A stretch of DNA of 33,541 bases from Burkholderiaceae bacterium. Its GTDB lineage: Bacteria > Pseudomonadota > Gammaproteobacteria > Burkholderiales > Burkholderiaceae_C. Positions 10,701 to 18,825 of this stretch are shown piece after piece (the stretch's first letter is position 1; the number at the start of each line of letters is the position of its first letter). Below the pieces are notes generated by a model. That model ran no database searches. It saw only the letters and a list, made by a program, of their open reading frames with translations, and had not been told where the DNA came from. The stretch spans positions 1 to 33,541 of the forward strand of contig JAIEMS010000010.1 of assembly GCA_019751915.1 (NCBI GenBank). The letters run 5' to 3'. Both the position numbers and the translations under genes were made by a program.

Positions 10701-10720
10701 CGGATGGTGCCGTCGGTCAT
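4769..10720 (-). CDS. uvrA: Tandem (double-length) UvrA-like ABC ATPase
   Basis: This protein of 1983 residues is about twice the size of ordinary UvrA (near 940). Two UvrA-like halves are fused: residues 1-1040 and 1060-1983. Walker A lysines are at 39, 701, 1096 and 1665; LSGGE signatures at 543, 912, 1481 and 1861; DEP Walker B motifs near 569, 950, 1507 and 1897, so four complete ABC modules are present. Zinc-finger cysteines of the second ABC of each half are intact (794/797/817/820 and 1771/1774/1794/1797). The first finger is intact in half 2 (1325/1328/1349/1352), but half 1 keeps only C252, C276 and C279, with serine at 255. Half 1 carries insertions near 470-510 and 840-862. UvrA recognises DNA lesions with UvrB; here a specialised damage-recognition role is inferred, and a standard uvrA probably exists elsewhere. 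The start ATG follows AGAAAG. A terminator separates it from the porin gene. Confidence 0.93.
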   Translation of the reverse strand: MTDGTIRIRGARQHNLQNVDLDIHTGALTVVTGPSGSGKSSLVFDTLYAEGQRRYVETFSAYARQFLERMDKPAVDKIEGVPPAIAIDQTNPVRSSRSTVGTMTELNDHLKLLLARAGQLFDRQTAQHVRHDSPETIYAELQRRCAAAHGPRLVLTFAVELPAHSSTEEVAQWLSASGFTKVQAEREVATPTGARKVLDVVADRFRMGSVDKTRAIEAIEVALQRGSGRLAVYAVVEGGEPAIWRFSTGLHCPDSDLRYSEPIASMFSFNSAVGACETCRGFGRVIGVDWGLVVPNAQLTLRAGAIKTIQTPAWKEAQDDLLRHAQSEGIPCDTAWADLTPAQQRWVIDGSPAWSGQWKQQWYGIQRFFDYLESKAYKMHIRVLLSKYRSYTPCPACAGARLKTESLLWRIGSQEDADAVLEPSQRFMPVGVAWSRAQLQALPGLCLHDLMDLPIERLRLFFDRLAIKKTPDLIATNTDTERASLDFGIENRPQTAPEALCASPRSGDAQALRLLHAEITTRLKYLCDVGIGYLTLDRQSRTLSGGEVQRINLTTALGTSLVNTLFVLDEPSIGLHPRDMHRITQAMLRLRDAGNTLVVVEHDPAVMWAADRIIDMGPGPGERGGQIVFDGTPDALRGADTLTGAYLGGRKQIGMGFGRRVTQAMPRLVLEGAREHNLRDITVEFPLQCWVTVTGVSGSGKSSLIQDVLAPALLRHFGKTTETPGAHQGLRGAEQLSDVVFVDQSPIGKTARSNPASYVGAWDAIRELFAAVPLSRQRGYTASKFSFNHGDGRCPTCGGSGFEHIEMQFLSDVYLRCQDCDGQRYRPEILEVTLQRTRPLKVTTSPIPSGSDPDFSEDALETVSLNVAQVLNLTVSEAAVLFAHDRGVLCALQPIIDVGLEYIKLGQPVPTLSGGEAQRLKLAGFLAEAARAQSKSRQPLARKGTLFLFDEPTTGLHFDDIAKLMRALRQLIEAGHSLIVIEHNLDVVRASDWLIDLGPEGGDGGGHVVAEGPPDEVRQHPTSHTAAALREYAHTLGAGRVSEALVPWGHAQQRSASVQTGAIQIVHAKEHNLKNLSVDIPRGRFSVVTGVSGSGKSTLAFDILFNEGQRRYLESLNAYARSIVQPAGRPEVDAVYGIPPTVAIEQRLSRGGRKSTVGTSTEVWHFLRLLYVKLGVQHCIHDGTAVQPQTIEQIVAQLLTQFRGQHIGLLAPLVLHRKGIYTEWAEWAGSRGYTHLRVDGNFVPTAGFARLDRFKEHTIELPVLSLDITPGNEALLRMALARALEHGKGVVHVLSHLDGLGEALAADAPTAGIGRLQVFSTQRACPVCATSYAELDPRLFSYNSKHGWCPDCVGTGVALTPAQRTVFDDSVQADAPQGREQTFAEADAEGVQDAPCPSCQGTRLNATARAVRWGAQNWAITALARLPVADLRRWLDALAPALTGREAQIARDLIPEIQSRLAFLEDVGLGYLTLDRGAPTLSGGEAQRIRLAAQLGSNLQGVCYVLDEPTIGLHARDNHILLNALQKLGDKGNTLVVVEHDEDTIRRADHIIDIGPGAGQRGGRLVAQGSVADITDAADSQTGRYLLHAMRHPLQPRRTVVLDDSKTIATKQDAARATTIKHHKTASPEHWLSVHGAHLHNLHHTTAHVPLHRLVAVTGVSGSGKSTLARDVLLANVQAWVQQRSTQAGRQAMDAGQAPPLVGCTGLTGFESIDRVLEVDQTPIGKTPRSCPATYIGFWDAIRKLFAQTLQAKARGYASGRFSFNTGQGRCAGCEGAGIRTIAMSFLPDVKVRCEVCHGARFNPETLAVTWRGKSIGEVLHMEVDEAVAFFASMPAIAHPLQLLQEVGLGYLTLGQPSPTLSGGEAQRIKLVTELTKVRDDITRRGNKAPHTLYILDEPTVGLHMADVEKLIGVLHRLVDGGHSVVVIEHDLDLVAEADWVIDLGPEGGQAGGHIVASATPEDLAQGATHTGQALAAFLARSH
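5869..5900 (-). repeat. 32-nt dispersed element, copy inside uvrA linker
   Basis: On the minus strand it reads AATAGCAACAAA, twelve variable bases, then AAGGGCTA. It encodes part of uvrA residues 1607-1618 ([11 protein letters not shown]), a linker between the third and fourth ABC modules. The 5' dodecamer is identical to that of the intergenic copy at 28956-28987. Confidence 0.65.
8161..8175 (-). repeat. Perfect 15-nt palindrome inside a uvrA insertion
   Basis: CGGGGTCAGACCCCG is a perfect inverted repeat around a central A. It encodes SGSDPD-type residues near 849-854, inside a stretch of about 24 residues that ordinary UvrA lacks after the second zinc finger of half 1. I associate GGGGTCAGACCCC with short dispersed repeats of betaproteobacteria, from memory and unchecked. 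Confidence 0.5.
9271..9302 (-). repeat. 32-nt dispersed element, copy inside uvrA half 1
   Basis: On the minus strand it reads AATAGCTACAAA, twelve variable bases, then AAGGGCTA. It matches the copy at 5869-5900 in 25 of 32 positions with identical spacing. It encodes [10 protein letters not shown] (about residues 474-483), within an insertion of roughly 40 residues relative to standard UvrA. Confidence 0.65.
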
Positions 10721-10734
10721 GCCGTATCTTTCTG

Positions 10735-10769
10735 AAAAAAAAGCCCCCAGCCCAAAAAGGCAGGGGGCT
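10735..10769 (-). terminator. Rho-independent terminator of the porin gene
   Basis: On the minus strand an AGCCCCC/GGGGGCT stem, extended by partial pairing towards a loop rich in T, is followed by eight T. It lies 22 nt after the porin stop and ends 14 nt before the uvrA start, so porin transcription should stop there. Confidence 0.85.
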
Positions 10770-10791
10770 AGTGCTTACTGATCGGGCAGGA

Positions 10792-11766
10792 TCAGAAGTT
10801 GTGGCGTATGCCCACAGCCAACGAGCTGAAATCGCGGCCTGTAGCGGCAGTACCCACGCCGTAGTACGAGTTACGGCTGTTGTTGACGTGCGTGTAGTAG
10901 GTGTAAGCCTTGGTGCGCTTGCTCAGGTTGTAGTTGTAGCCCAAGGTGTATTGGGTTGCAGCGCTGTTGGCAACGTTTTCGTAGCTGTTAGCACGGCCCA
11001 CGTTGGCGTGGAACTCCGAAGCGCCCATCGCATAGGCACCGCTGAGGCGGAAAGTGTTGCGGCTGCCACCGTTGACGAAGTATTCGTTCTTGTCACGCTG
11101 GTAGTAGCCACCGACCGTCAAGGGGCCAAAGGTGTACAGAGCGCGCAAACCAAACTGCTGCACATCGCCCAGCTTGCTGTAACCAGCGCCCAAAGCCAAG
11201 CTGCCTTGGTTGTAGTTAGCGGCCAAATCGTAGCCATTCTTGCCGCCAGTGCCCGAGGGTTTCTCGTGCATTGCCACGGCACCTTCCAGCGTCAGGTTGC
11301 CAAAGCTAGGAGTGCGGTAAGCGAGCTTGTTGGAATTGGGCATGACGTAGGCGTACAGCGCATCCGACGACGAACCGGTGTCGTGGTTGTGCAAGCTGAC
11401 GTAATCCGCCGTAGCAAAGTAAGACTCGGCAATGAAGCGACCGGCACGCAACGTACCGAAATTGCCCGACAGGTTCACTTCGCTTTGGCGACCAAAGAAT
11501 GGGCCATCGCTTGCGCCAGTGTCAGCAGCAAAACCGCTTTCCAGTTGGAAACCAGCCTTCAGGCCACCGCCCAAGTCTTCTACACCCTTGAAACCAAAGC
11601 GCGAAGCGTTGTTCACCACACCGGTGGTTTTGACATCGCCGACTTCTTGGCGCTCGACCGAGGTGTTAACGCGGCCATACAGCGTCACGCTGCTTTGCGC
11701 CAAAGCAGCGCTGCTGCCCAAAACGGCCAATGCGGCCACGAGAAGCTGTTGGGATTTCTTTTGCAT
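10792..11766 (-). CDS. General outer-membrane porin (Gram-negative porin, betaproteobacterial type)
   Basis: This 324-residue precursor has a signal peptide of about 23 residues ending SSAALA before QSSVTLYG, the typical mature start of betaproteobacterial trimeric porins. Family hallmarks follow: SRFGFKG, LGGGLKAGFQLESGF, GRQSEVNL, GTLRAGR, and a C-terminal RHNF ending in the phenylalanine needed for assembly by the Bam machinery. It forms a 16-stranded diffusion channel for small hydrophilic solutes. The ATG at 11766 is preceded by AAGGA at good spacing and begins the signal peptide; a longer frame to 11844 adds a charged leader that would spoil it. The gene is monocistronic, with its own terminator. 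Substrate preference cannot be read from the sequence. Confidence 0.95.
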   Translation of the reverse strand: MQKKSQQLLVAALAVLGSSAALAQSSVTLYGRVNTSVERQEVGDVKTTGVVNNASRFGFKGVEDLGGGLKAGFQLESGFAADTGASDGPFFGRQSEVNLSGNFGTLRAGRFIAESYFATADYVSLHNHDTGSSSDALYAYVMPNSNKLAYRTPSFGNLTLEGAVAMHEKPSGTGGKNGYDLAANYNQGSLALGAGYSKLGDVQQFGLRALYTFGPLTVGGYYQRDKNEYFVNGGSRNTFRLSGAYAMGASEFHANVGRANSYENVANSAATQYTLGYNYNLSKRTKAYTYYTHVNNSRNSYYGVGTAATGRDFSSLAVGIRHNF

Positions 11767-12295
11767 GGGTTTCCTTAGTAAAGAGGATGAATCAGAAGAT
11801 CGTGCGAAGGCTGGTTTTTGACCCCAATACCTACCGCGCAACATTCGTCAAAAATTGTACGGGCACGGGCTATGGGGTGCATCTTTTGTCAGCTTTGTCC
11901 TTCATAAGCCGCCAGACAACGGCTGCCAAGCCCCCAAAAACCTATTTTTTGCCTCCTGAAGCGCCATAAATAACCCTTTATAGAAAAATTTTTCTGCTTT
12001 TTATGGCCCAGTTCGACTGCAACAAACCTTACTAAAAACTTACGAATACCAACCAAAAGCTGACGCGATACTTACAAGTTCGGTAGTAACCCTTGGCTTT
12101 TATTTTTAGATGCGGAAAACGCCCACCTTAGGCCATAGGTACTATTGACACGCCATGACATAGAGGCGACTGGCAAGGCTGTTGGCCGCTAGGAAGCGTA
12201 AGCAGTTGGTCAGACGGGGTTTGCAGAATGAAAAATCGTCATGGTGTCGCACACCTGTCGTGGCACTGCTTTCCCACCCCTTTAAGGAGACACAT
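11767..12295. other. 529-nt intergenic region between divergent porin and DUF485-actP genes
   Basis: No coding frame on either strand looks like a gene. The middle (about 11930-12110) is AT-rich, as expected for promoters of two divergent units, but I could not pick a convincing -35/-10 pair for either direction. A strong AAGGAG lies at 12284-12289 just before the plus-strand gene. Confidence 0.6.
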
Positions 12296-12613
12296 ATGAG
12301 TGATATAAGTGATCCGATTGTCGAAAAAATACAAAATCACCCGAAATATCTGGAGCTTCAGAAAAAGCGCAGCGGCTTTGGCTGGGCACTGACCATTGTG
12401 ATGATGGTCGTGTACTACGGCTACATCGCGCTGATTGCCTTTAACAAGCCCTTCTTGGCTACGCGCTTGGGTGAGAGCGTGACCACCGTGGGTGTGCCCT
12501 TGGGCATGGCCGTGATCATCTTCACCATTGTGATTACTGCCATTTACGTGAAACGCGCTAACGGCGAGTACGACGATCTGACCGCAGCTATTCTCAAGGA
12601 CGTCTCCAAATGA
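12296..12613 (+). CDS. yjcH: DUF485 family inner-membrane protein (YjcH-like)
   Basis: The predicted protein has 105 residues. The DUF485 pattern is clear: an N-terminal [17 protein letters not shown] segment followed by two membrane helices (about residues 24-46 and 60-83) and a short charged tail with ANGEYDDLT. Members are almost always encoded directly before the acetate permease ActP and are thought to assist it, though the molecular role is not settled. The ATG at 12296 follows AAGGAG with six-base spacing; upstream in-frame codons lack this. Its stop overlaps the actP start by four bases (ATGA), so translation of the two is probably coupled. Confidence 0.93.
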   Translation: MSDISDPIVEKIQNHPKYLELQKKRSGFGWALTIVMMVVYYGYIALIAFNKPFLATRLGESVTTVGVPLGMAVIIFTIVITAIYVKRANGEYDDLTAAILKDVSK

Positions 12614-14337
12614 AGATGACAAAACCAATCTTTGTAGCGCTGCTGGCGCTGATGGCATCGGGTCTGGCAATGGCCGCCGGTGCTGACATGGGTCAGGTCG
12701 AAAAGCAACCAACGAACTGGGTTGCTATTGGTATGTTTACCGCCTTTGTGGTCGGTACCCTGTACATCACCAAATGGGCCGCAGCCAAAACCAAGTCGGC
12801 TGCCGACTTCTATACCGGCGGTGGCGGCATCACTGGCTTCCAAAATGGTTTGGCCATTGCTGGCGACTACATGTCGGCAGCCTCCTTCTTGGGTATTTCG
12901 GCTGCGGTGATGGCTTCGGGCTATGACGGCCTGATTTACTCGATCGGCTTCTTGGTCGGCTGGCCCGTCATCACATTCTTGATGGCCGAGCGCCTGCGTA
13001 ACTTGGGTATGTTTACCTTTGCTGACGTGGCTGGTTACCGCTTCCAACAAAAACCCATCCGCATTTTTGCTGCTTCGGGCACGCTGGTGGTGGTGGCGTT
13101 TTACCTGATCGCCCAAATGGTCGGTGCAGGTTCGCTGATCAAGCTGTTGTTTGGTTTGGACTACTGGTTGGCAGTGGTCATCGTTGGTGCGCTGATGATG
13201 ATTTACGTGCTGTTTGGCGGTATGACTGCCACCACATGGGTGCAAATTATCAAGGCCTGCTTGTTGCTGGGCGGCGTAACGTTCATGGCCTTCATGGTCA
13301 TGCTGAACTTTGGCTTTAGCTTTGAACAACTGTTCGCTGCGGGTGTCAAGGTCAAAACCCAACTGGCCATCAACGGTGGCAAAACCGAGGCCGATGCAGC
13401 AGTGATTGGCCAAGCACTGATGGGCCCTGGCGGCTTTATTAAAGACCCCATTTCTGCCATCTCCTTCGGTATGGCTTTGATGTTCGGTACCGCTGGTCTG
13501 CCCCACATCCTGATGCGCTTCTTCACCGTACCCGATGCCAAGCAAGCTCGTAAATCGGTGCTGTGGGCAACCACTTGGATTGGCTACTTCTACGTGCTGA
13601 TTTTCATCATCGGTTTTGGCGCGATCACTATGGTCTTGACCAACCCTGAGTTTGCTGACACTGCCAAGGGCGTGATCAAGGGCGGTGGCGGCTCGGCCAA
13701 CATGGCTGCGGTGCTGGTGGCTAAGGCTGTCGGCGGCAATGTGTTCTTCGGCTTTATCTCTGCTGTGGCATTTGCTACGATTTTGGCGGTGGTGGCTGGT
13801 TTGACCTTGTCGGGCGCTTCTGCAGTGTCCCACGACATCTACGCTACTGTCATCAAAAAGGGCAAAGCCGATAGCGCTTCCGAACTCAAAGTGTCGCGTT
13901 TGACTACGCTGGCTCTGGGTGTGGTGGCCGTGACGCTGGGCATTTTGTTTGAAAAGCAAAACATCGCCTTCATGGTGTCGCTGGCCTTCGCGATTGCTGC
14001 ATCTGCCAACTTCCCCGTGCTGTTCATGTCGGTGCTGTGGAAAGATTGCACCACCAAGGGCGCAGTCATTGGCGGCTTCTTGGGTCTGATCTCTTCGGTT
14101 GTGTTGACCGTCGTGTCGCCATCGGTCTGGGAGGCTACTTTGGGCAATCCTAAGGGCTCTGCTTGGTTCCCTTACTCTTCGCCTGCTTTGTTCTCGATGG
14201 CGATTGGCTTCTTCGGTGTTTGGCTGTTCTCCGTTCTGGACAAGAGCGAAAACGCTGCCAACGAACGTGCCGCTTACGCTGCACAAAAAGTTCGTTCGGA
14301 AACTGGCTACGGCGCATCGGGCGCATCGGGTCACTGA
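12610..14337 (+). CDS. actP: Cation/acetate symporter ActP
   Basis: This 575-residue permease belongs to the sodium:solute symporter (SSS) family and takes up acetate and similar short carboxylates with a cation. The N-terminus has a cleavable-type leader ending AMAAGADMG, as in ActP. The first core helix carries the typical [17 protein letters not shown] stretch followed by [12 protein letters not shown], and later helices include the [15 protein letters not shown] motif and [13 protein letters not shown], all characteristic of ActP. About 13-14 hydrophobic segments are visible. It forms an operon with the DUF485 gene. No acetyl-CoA synthetase gene is in the window. Downstream lie a 9-bp hairpin and a convergent terminator shared with queA. 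Confidence 0.95.
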   Translation: MKMTKPIFVALLALMASGLAMAAGADMGQVEKQPTNWVAIGMFTAFVVGTLYITKWAAAKTKSAADFYTGGGGITGFQNGLAIAGDYMSAASFLGISAAVMASGYDGLIYSIGFLVGWPVITFLMAERLRNLGMFTFADVAGYRFQQKPIRIFAASGTLVVVAFYLIAQMVGAGSLIKLLFGLDYWLAVVIVGALMMIYVLFGGMTATTWVQIIKACLLLGGVTFMAFMVMLNFGFSFEQLFAAGVKVKTQLAINGGKTEADAAVIGQALMGPGGFIKDPISAISFGMALMFGTAGLPHILMRFFTVPDAKQARKSVLWATTWIGYFYVLIFIIGFGAITMVLTNPEFADTAKGVIKGGGGSANMAAVLVAKAVGGNVFFGFISAVAFATILAVVAGLTLSGASAVSHDIYATVIKKGKADSASELKVSRLTTLALGVVAVTLGILFEKQNIAFMVSLAFAIAASANFPVLFMSVLWKDCTTKGAVIGGFLGLISSVVLTVVSPSVWEATLGNPKGSAWFPYSSPALFSMAIGFFGVWLFSVLDKSENAANERAAYAAQKVRSETGYGASGASGH

Positions 14338-14347
14338 TCGATCCACT

Positions 14348-14370
14348 CCAAGGGGCTTACTGCCCCTTGG
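14348..14370 (+). terminator. Hairpin after actP without T-tract
   Basis: CCAAGGGGC and GCCCCTTGG pair perfectly over 9 bp around a TTACT loop, 10 nt after the actP stop. No T-run follows, so it may protect the mRNA 3' end or assist the terminator further downstream rather than terminate alone. Confidence 0.5.
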
Positions 14371-14433
14371 AAACAACCCCAAACCGGGCTATCGGCCCGA
14401 TGCGAGTCGGTTCAAATCCTCGCAGGCAGGAAC

Positions 14434-14468
14434 AAAAAAGGGAACGTGTTCAACACGTTCCCTTTTTT
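14434..14468. terminator. Bidirectional intrinsic terminator between actP and queA
   Basis: Six A, then GGGAACGTGT paired with ACACGTTCCC around a TCA loop, then six T. The structure is symmetrical and can end transcription of actP on the plus strand and queA on the minus strand. Confidence 0.92.
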
Positions 14469-14490
14469 ATGGGCTGGTTACCAAGTGAGA

Positions 14491-15579
14491 TTACGCCCTG
14501 CGCTCTAGCAGCATCGCATCACCATAGCTAAAAAAGCGGTAGTCCCGGGCCATGGCATAGCGGTACAGCCCCATCACTTGCGGATAACCCGCAAAAGCGC
14601 TAACGAGCATCATCAACGTGCTCTTGGGCAAATGAAAGTTGGTCAGCAGCACATCAACCACCTGAAAGTCAAATCCCGGTGTGATGAAGATGCTTGTGTC
14701 GCCGCTGGCGTGGCCGCTGCATGCCCACGATTCGAGGGTGCGCACGGTGGTGGTGCCCACTGCCACCACCCGGCCACCACGTTGGCGGCAACGCTCCAAT
14801 GCCGCCAGCGTGGCCAGCGGCACCTCGTACCACTCGCTGTGCATTTGGTGCTCGGCCAAGCTCTCGGTTTTGACCGGCTGAAAAGTGCCTGCACCGACAT
14901 GCAGTGTGACGCTGGCGCGCTCAATGCCACGCGCTGCCAGCTCGGTCAGTACTGCTTCATCAAAATGCAGTGCTGCTGTCGGGGCGGCTACGGCACCGGG
15001 CGTACGGGCAAACACGGTTTGGTAGCGCTGGGCATCTTCCTGTGCACTGGGGTCATTGCCCTCTTGCTGCTGGCGCTCAATGTAGGGCGGCAGTGGCAGG
15101 TGGCCGTGGCGCTCCATCAGTTGCCAAGGAGTCTCGTTGGCGGGGCCGCGCAAGGCAAAGCGAAACAGCGGGCCATGGTCGTCAGGCCAACGGCCTAGCA
15201 AGGTGGCCTCAAAGCCGCCATTGCGCAGACCTCCAGCCAAATAGACCTTGGCACCGGGCAGGGGTTTTTTGCTGACCTTCATATGGGCCACGACTTCATT
15301 GCCCTCCAGCACCCGCTCAATCAGCAGTTCGAGTTTGCCACCGCTGGCCTTTTCGCCAAACAAGCGTGCTTTGAGGACCCTTGTGTCGTTAAACACCAGC
15401 AAATCACCGGCGCGTAACAAACTAGGCAACTCCCGAAAAATCCGATCAACAGGCTGGGCAGCACGGCCATCGAGCAAACGCGAGGCGCTGCGTTCGGGCG
15501 CTGGGTGCTGGGCAATGAGTTCGGGTGGAAGGTCGAAATCGAAATCGCTAAGGGTAAAAATCGGTGCCGTATCGGTCAT
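14491..15579 (-). CDS. queA: S-adenosylmethionine:tRNA ribosyltransferase-isomerase QueA
   Basis: The product has 362 residues, normal for the family. QueA transfers and isomerises the ribosyl part of SAM onto preQ1 at the wobble base of certain tRNAs, making epoxyqueuosine, the penultimate step of queuosine synthesis. Family stretches are all visible: [15 protein letters not shown] near the start, [59 protein letters not shown] and [19 protein letters not shown] chose the ATG at 15579; a TTG seven codons upstream is possible, and neither has a good Shine-Dalgarno. No tgt or other queuosine gene is in the window. The leader contains an orphan terminator-like hairpin. Confidence 0.95.
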   Translation of the reverse strand: MTDTAPIFTLSDFDFDLPPELIAQHPAPERSASRLLDGRAAQPVDRIFRELPSLLRAGDLLVFNDTRVLKARLFGEKASGGKLELLIERVLEGNEVVAHMKVSKKPLPGAKVYLAGGLRNGGFEATLLGRWPDDHGPLFRFALRGPANETPWQLMERHGHLPLPPYIERQQQEGNDPSAQEDAQRYQTVFARTPGAVAAPTAALHFDEAVLTELAARGIERASVTLHVGAGTFQPVKTESLAEHQMHSEWYEVPLATLAALERCRQRGGRVVAVGTTTVRTLESWACSGHASGDTSIFITPGFDFQVVDVLLTNFHLPKSTLMMLVSAFAGYPQVMGLYRYAMARDYRFFSYGDAMLLERRA

Positions 15580-15609
15580 AGATGCTTGAGGGCTGAACAA
15601 GCCCGTGCC

Positions 15610-15646
15610 AAGAAAAAAAGAAAGGCCAGCGCACTGCGCTAAGGCC
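15610..15646 (-). terminator. Terminator-like hairpin in the queA leader (possible attenuator)
   Basis: On the minus strand GGCC-TT-AGCGC, loop AGT, GCGCT-GGCC is followed by a T-rich run of twelve bases. It lies 31-67 nt upstream of the queA ATG. No minus-strand gene ends here: the next gene to the right is on the plus strand and starts at 15764. Its only apparent target is the queA transcript itself. Confidence 0.55.
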
Positions 15647-15678
15647 GAGTGGGGCGGGCGATTGTCCCACGCCAGAAT

Positions 15679-15708
15679 GTCATAGCATCCACACGGTGCC
15701 CGCGTAAA
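15679..15708 (-). promoter_or_regulatory. Candidate sigma-70 promoter for queA
   Basis: On the minus strand TTTACG, an 18-nt spacer and TATGAC, with TGC just before the -10 giving an extended -10. Transcription would begin about 95 nt upstream of the queA ATG and run through the hairpin at 15610-15646. Confidence 0.4.
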
Positions 15709-15763
15709 CTCGCCGCGCTCATCAGCACTGCTGTGCTTATTTCTAAGAATCGAGTTTCACTGT

Positions 15764-16900
15764 ATGGATGCCTTTGTCTGGGACCAAAATTTTGTCACCG
15801 GTTTGCCTGATGTGGACAAGCAACACCACGATCTGGTGGATTTGTTCAATGAGTTGAGTCGGTCGATGTTTTTGGCCGATACAGGCCGTGAGGATTTACT
15901 GCACGGCACCTTTGAGCGCTTGGTAGCCTACACCGAGTACCACTTTCGGGATGAAGAGGGCCTGATGCGGGCTGAGGGTGTTGACCCCCGGCACATCGCT
16001 GCACACGAAAGCATGCACCAAGAATTTGTGGTGCAAGTGGGTGCAATGTGGGGCCGGCGCTCGTCCATGTCTGACCCGGCAGAGATTTTTATTGGTTTTC
16101 TGACCTCGTGGCTTGGCCTGCATATTTTGGGCATTGACCAATCGTTGTCACGCCAAATTACCTTGATTCGCGCTGGTATGCCCGCTGCCCAAGCTTTTGA
16201 GCAAGAAACCTCGGGTCACGACAACGGCACCCAAGCGCTGCTCAAGATGATTGGCAAGCTCTACCACGTCTTGTCGTCACAAAACGCTGAGTTGGCACAA
16301 GCCAATTTGCTGCTGGAAGACCGCGTAGCCCAGCGCACCCAAGAACTGGCCTGCGCCAACGATGAGCTGCAAGCGGCCAACACCCGCCTTGAAGCTTTCT
16401 CGCGCACCGATGGTTTGTTACAAATTGCCAACCGAGGCTACTTTAATGACCGGTTGCAGCAGGCCAGCGCGCAGGCCGTGCGCCAGCAAAAACCGATGGC
16501 ATTGTTGATGATTGATGTGGACTTTTTCAAGCGCTACAACGACAGCTACGGCCACCAAGCCGGCGATGCCTGCCTGCAAGCAGTCGCGCGCGCTGTGCAA
16601 CAAGCCGTGCACCGCAGTACCGATTTAGTAGCGCGCTATGGTGGCGAAGAGCTGGCAGTGATCTTGCCCGATACCGATACCGCCACGGCAGCGGCCATTG
16701 CGGTGCGGGTGGTGGCAGCTGTGGCAGCGCTAGGGCTAGAGCACAAAGCCTCTGATGCGGCGCCGCACGTCAGCATCAGTGTGGGCGTTACCAGCCAAGT
16801 CCCCACCGACGATGATGCGGCTACAACCCTGTTGGCCCGTGCAGACAAGGCGCTCTACCGCGCTAAACACACCGGGCGCAACCGCTGGATGATGGCTTGA
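15764..16900 (+). CDS. Bacteriohemerythrin-GGDEF diguanylate cyclase
   Basis: The predicted protein has 378 residues and no membrane segment. Residues 1-135 form a bacteriohemerythrin domain; all seven expected di-iron ligands are present: H21, H60, E64, H81, H85, H120 and D125, in the standard DKQH, HFxxEE, HxxxHxxF and HILGID contexts. A coiled-coil linker (about 160-212) leads to a GGDEF domain (213-378) with an active-site GGEEL at 293-297, D251 of the metal site, and an inhibitory-site RSTD at 284-287 exactly five residues before it. It should make c-di-GMP in response to oxygen or the redox state of the di-iron centre, a class in which such regulation has been shown for a Vibrio homologue. 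It is divergent from queA and stands alone in its transcription unit. Confidence 0.93.
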   Translation: MDAFVWDQNFVTGLPDVDKQHHDLVDLFNELSRSMFLADTGREDLLHGTFERLVAYTEYHFRDEEGLMRAEGVDPRHIAAHESMHQEFVVQVGAMWGRRSSMSDPAEIFIGFLTSWLGLHILGIDQSLSRQITLIRAGMPAAQAFEQETSGHDNGTQALLKMIGKLYHVLSSQNAELAQANLLLEDRVAQRTQELACANDELQAANTRLEAFSRTDGLLQIANRGYFNDRLQQASAQAVRQQKPMALLMIDVDFFKRYNDSYGHQAGDACLQAVARAVQQAVHRSTDLVARYGGEELAVILPDTDTATAAAIAVRVVAAVAALGLEHKASDAAPHVSISVGVTSQVPTDDDAATTLLARADKALYRAKHTGRNRWMMA

Positions 16901-16954
16901 GCACCCAAAACGCACAAGCGTTAGCACGGCAGTTACTACAGCGCTAACGATCTG

Positions 16955-17776
16955 TCAGGCTCCGCAGCACTTTTTGAACTTCTTGCCACTGCCGCACAAG
17001 CAAGGGTCGTTGCGGCCCGGTTCGGGGGCTTTGCGAATGGTTTCGACGCGCGGGCCTAGCGTTTTCCAGAGCTGGCGCAGATCGTAAATGGCCCGAATCG
17101 CATCGCCAAACGCATCTACACGCCCTTGGCTGATGCTGGGTGGGTCTTCGTCGCTGTACATATTCAGGCTGGGCTTGCCGGTGTCGTCCTCGGTCAAGGC
17201 GACGATACATTCGAGCGATTCATCGAGCCACTTGGCGGCATCTTTGTCGCGCGGTGCTGTCCATTCTTCGGGCCAATTTTCGACGGCGAACATAAAGCCC
17301 AGTGCCCAAACTTGGGCCAACGAGGGAATTTCTTGGCCTTCAAGTTCGGCACGTTCTTCATCGGACAAACTGGCGATGATGGCGCGCACATCCTCCGCTT
17401 CGGGCTGAAAGGCGTTGTCTTCGTTGCGCTCGCCCTCGGGGGTATCGAGTGCCTCTTCGATCGCGGCCCAGCGTTGCAACCACAGTTCCAAAAAGCGCTC
17501 TTGTTGCGCAGCGTTGGCAAAAGACTCTAAAGTTGGCAGCGGTTGATCTGGTTCGAGCGTCAATGCCTCACCATCGCCCAGCAGCATCGGCAAATATTCG
17601 GCAGGTGTGATGGTGCGGCGACTACACACCAGCGCCGTGAGAAAACCGTCACAAAACTCCCACTGTGGGATTTCTTCGGCACGGGTGCGCAGGTCGCTCA
17701 ACAGGGTGTCGAGTTCTTCTAGCTCATCGGGGCTAAGGCCTCGGGCGGTAGGGAAAATGGGGGCAGAATCGTTCAT
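16955..17776 (-). CDS. UPF0149 (YecA-type) protein with C-terminal SEC-C motif
   Basis: The product has 273 residues. The central part, with EFCDGFLTALVCS near the start, and WALGFMFAVENWPEEW further on, fits the UPF0149/YecA family. The last 20 residues are a SEC-C zinc-binding motif, GRNDPCLCGSGKKFKKCCG, the same module that ends many SecA proteins. YecA has been linked to the SecA/SecB secretion pathway and ribosomes, but a precise role is not established. The ATG at 17776 starts a sensible N-terminus; a TTG at 17833 would add a short hydrophobic leader without a ribosome site. The protein is markedly acidic outside the tail. It is divergent from the PhnD-like gene. Confidence 0.88.
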   Translation of the reverse strand: MNDSAPIFPTARGLSPDELEELDTLLSDLRTRAEEIPQWEFCDGFLTALVCSRRTITPAEYLPMLLGDGEALTLEPDQPLPTLESFANAAQQERFLELWLQRWAAIEEALDTPEGERNEDNAFQPEAEDVRAIIASLSDEERAELEGQEIPSLAQVWALGFMFAVENWPEEWTAPRDKDAAKWLDESLECIVALTEDDTGKPSLNMYSDEDPPSISQGRVDAFGDAIRAIYDLRQLWKTLGPRVETIRKAPEPGRNDPCLCGSGKKFKKCCGA

Positions 17777-17976
17777 GGTCGGGCTGGTCAAGTGGGCAGG
17801 CAAGCAAAGGTAGGGTGAGATCGAACAGGTCAATGAATGGCAGCGCGGTCAGCCCGCACAGCCAGTGCAACAGGGACTCGCAATAAGTGTAGCCCGCCAA
17901 AAGCGAGAAAATGAACGCTAGACCTTTGCATGCCCACACACTGGCGTATCTGTTGATTTTTACCAGGAGTTGCTTT

Positions 17977-18816
17977 ATGTACCGCCATTGGCTCATTCTT
18001 GCTGGTTTGACCCTGAGCCTGCACGCTCCGGCCCAAACCACTGCCAATACCTACCGCTTTTCGCCCGTGAACCAATGGGACATTCAAAAAACGGCCGCCT
18101 ATTGGAATCCGATCATCAAATACGTTAGCGACAAAAGCGGCGTAAAGATGGAGCTGAAAATTGGACGCACGTCGGCAGACACGACGGCCTATGTGCTGAC
18201 GCGCGAAGTCGAATTCATCTTCTCGAACCACATGTTCAGTCCCGAGCGCGAAAAACTCGGCTGGAAGGTGTTTGGCCGCCGCTGGACACCGCCGATTTTT
18301 GCCCAAATTGCCGTTCCTGCCGACTCGCCCATCAAAAGCCTCGAAGAACTCAAGGGCCAAGAGGTAGTTTTTGCTGGGCCTGAGGCCTTTGTTGGCTACA
18401 AAGTGACCTACGGCCAGTTGTTGTCCAAGGGCATTGATGCCAAGCCGGTTTTTGCAGGCAACCAAAACGGCGCATTTGCCCAGATGTTTGCGGGCCGAGC
18501 TAAAGCGGTGGGCAGTAATTCAGCATTGATTGAAGGGTACACAGCACGCGAGGGCAAAAAATTTCGCATTCTTTGGACATCGGAGGGCTACCACGACTTG
18601 GCACTGATGGCATCGAGCAAAGTGCCTGACAAAGATGTCAAAGCAGTGGCATCGGCGTTCATTGGTATGCACCGCGATCCGGTGGGCAAGGCCATTTTGC
18701 TCAAGGCCTCTGAAGAGGTAGGCCTTGATTCAAAAGCATACTTTTTACCCGCCACCGGCGAGGACTATGCGTCGTACCGCAAGTTCTACCAAACGGCACC
18801 GGCATCGCTGCGCTGA
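17977..18816 (+). CDS. PhnD-like periplasmic phosphate/phosphonate-type binding protein
   Basis: This 279-residue precursor has a signal peptide of about 20 residues (hydrophobic core then HAPAQ). The mature part reads like the PhnD/PBP2 family: YRFSPVNQWD, YVSDKSGVKMEL, TTAYVLTREVEFIFSNH, SLEELKGQEVVFAGPEAFVGY and a C-terminal FIGMHRDPVGKAILL. AGGAG sits seven bases before the ATG at 17977; earlier in-frame starts lack it. PhnD proteins normally feed an ABC importer of phosphonate, but no ATPase or permease gene is near. Instead the next gene, 9 nt downstream, is a membrane histidine kinase. I infer that this protein is the ligand-sensing subunit of that kinase. The ligand is unknown. Confidence 0.88.
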   Translation: MYRHWLILAGLTLSLHAPAQTTANTYRFSPVNQWDIQKTAAYWNPIIKYVSDKSGVKMELKIGRTSADTTAYVLTREVEFIFSNHMFSPEREKLGWKVFGRRWTPPIFAQIAVPADSPIKSLEELKGQEVVFAGPEAFVGYKVTYGQLLSKGIDAKPVFAGNQNGAFAQMFAGRAKAVGSNSALIEGYTAREGKKFRILWTSEGYHDLALMASSKVPDKDVKAVASAFIGMHRDPVGKAILLKASEEVGLDSKAYFLPATGEDYASYRKFYQTAPASLR

Positions 18817-18825
18817 GTTGGCATC

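Noticed and set aside
9377-10735. 452-codon plus-strand frame opposite uvrA
   Set aside because: It is antisense to conserved UvrA motifs and has no recognisable domain or ribosome site.
12171-12186. Sigma-54-like TGGCAAG-N4-TTGGC before DUF485-actP
   Set aside because: The invariant GC at -12 is GG, and the distance to the ATG is over 100 nt; too weak beside the real site at 27026.
12544-14382. 612-codon minus-strand frame opposite actP
   Set aside because: It is an antisense shadow with His/Gln-rich composition; actP is clearly the gene.
14395-14432. tRNA-like GGTTCAAATCC fragment after actP
   Set aside because: The flanking bases do not form a T-stem, no anticodon or acceptor arm is present and there is no CCA end; at most a remnant.
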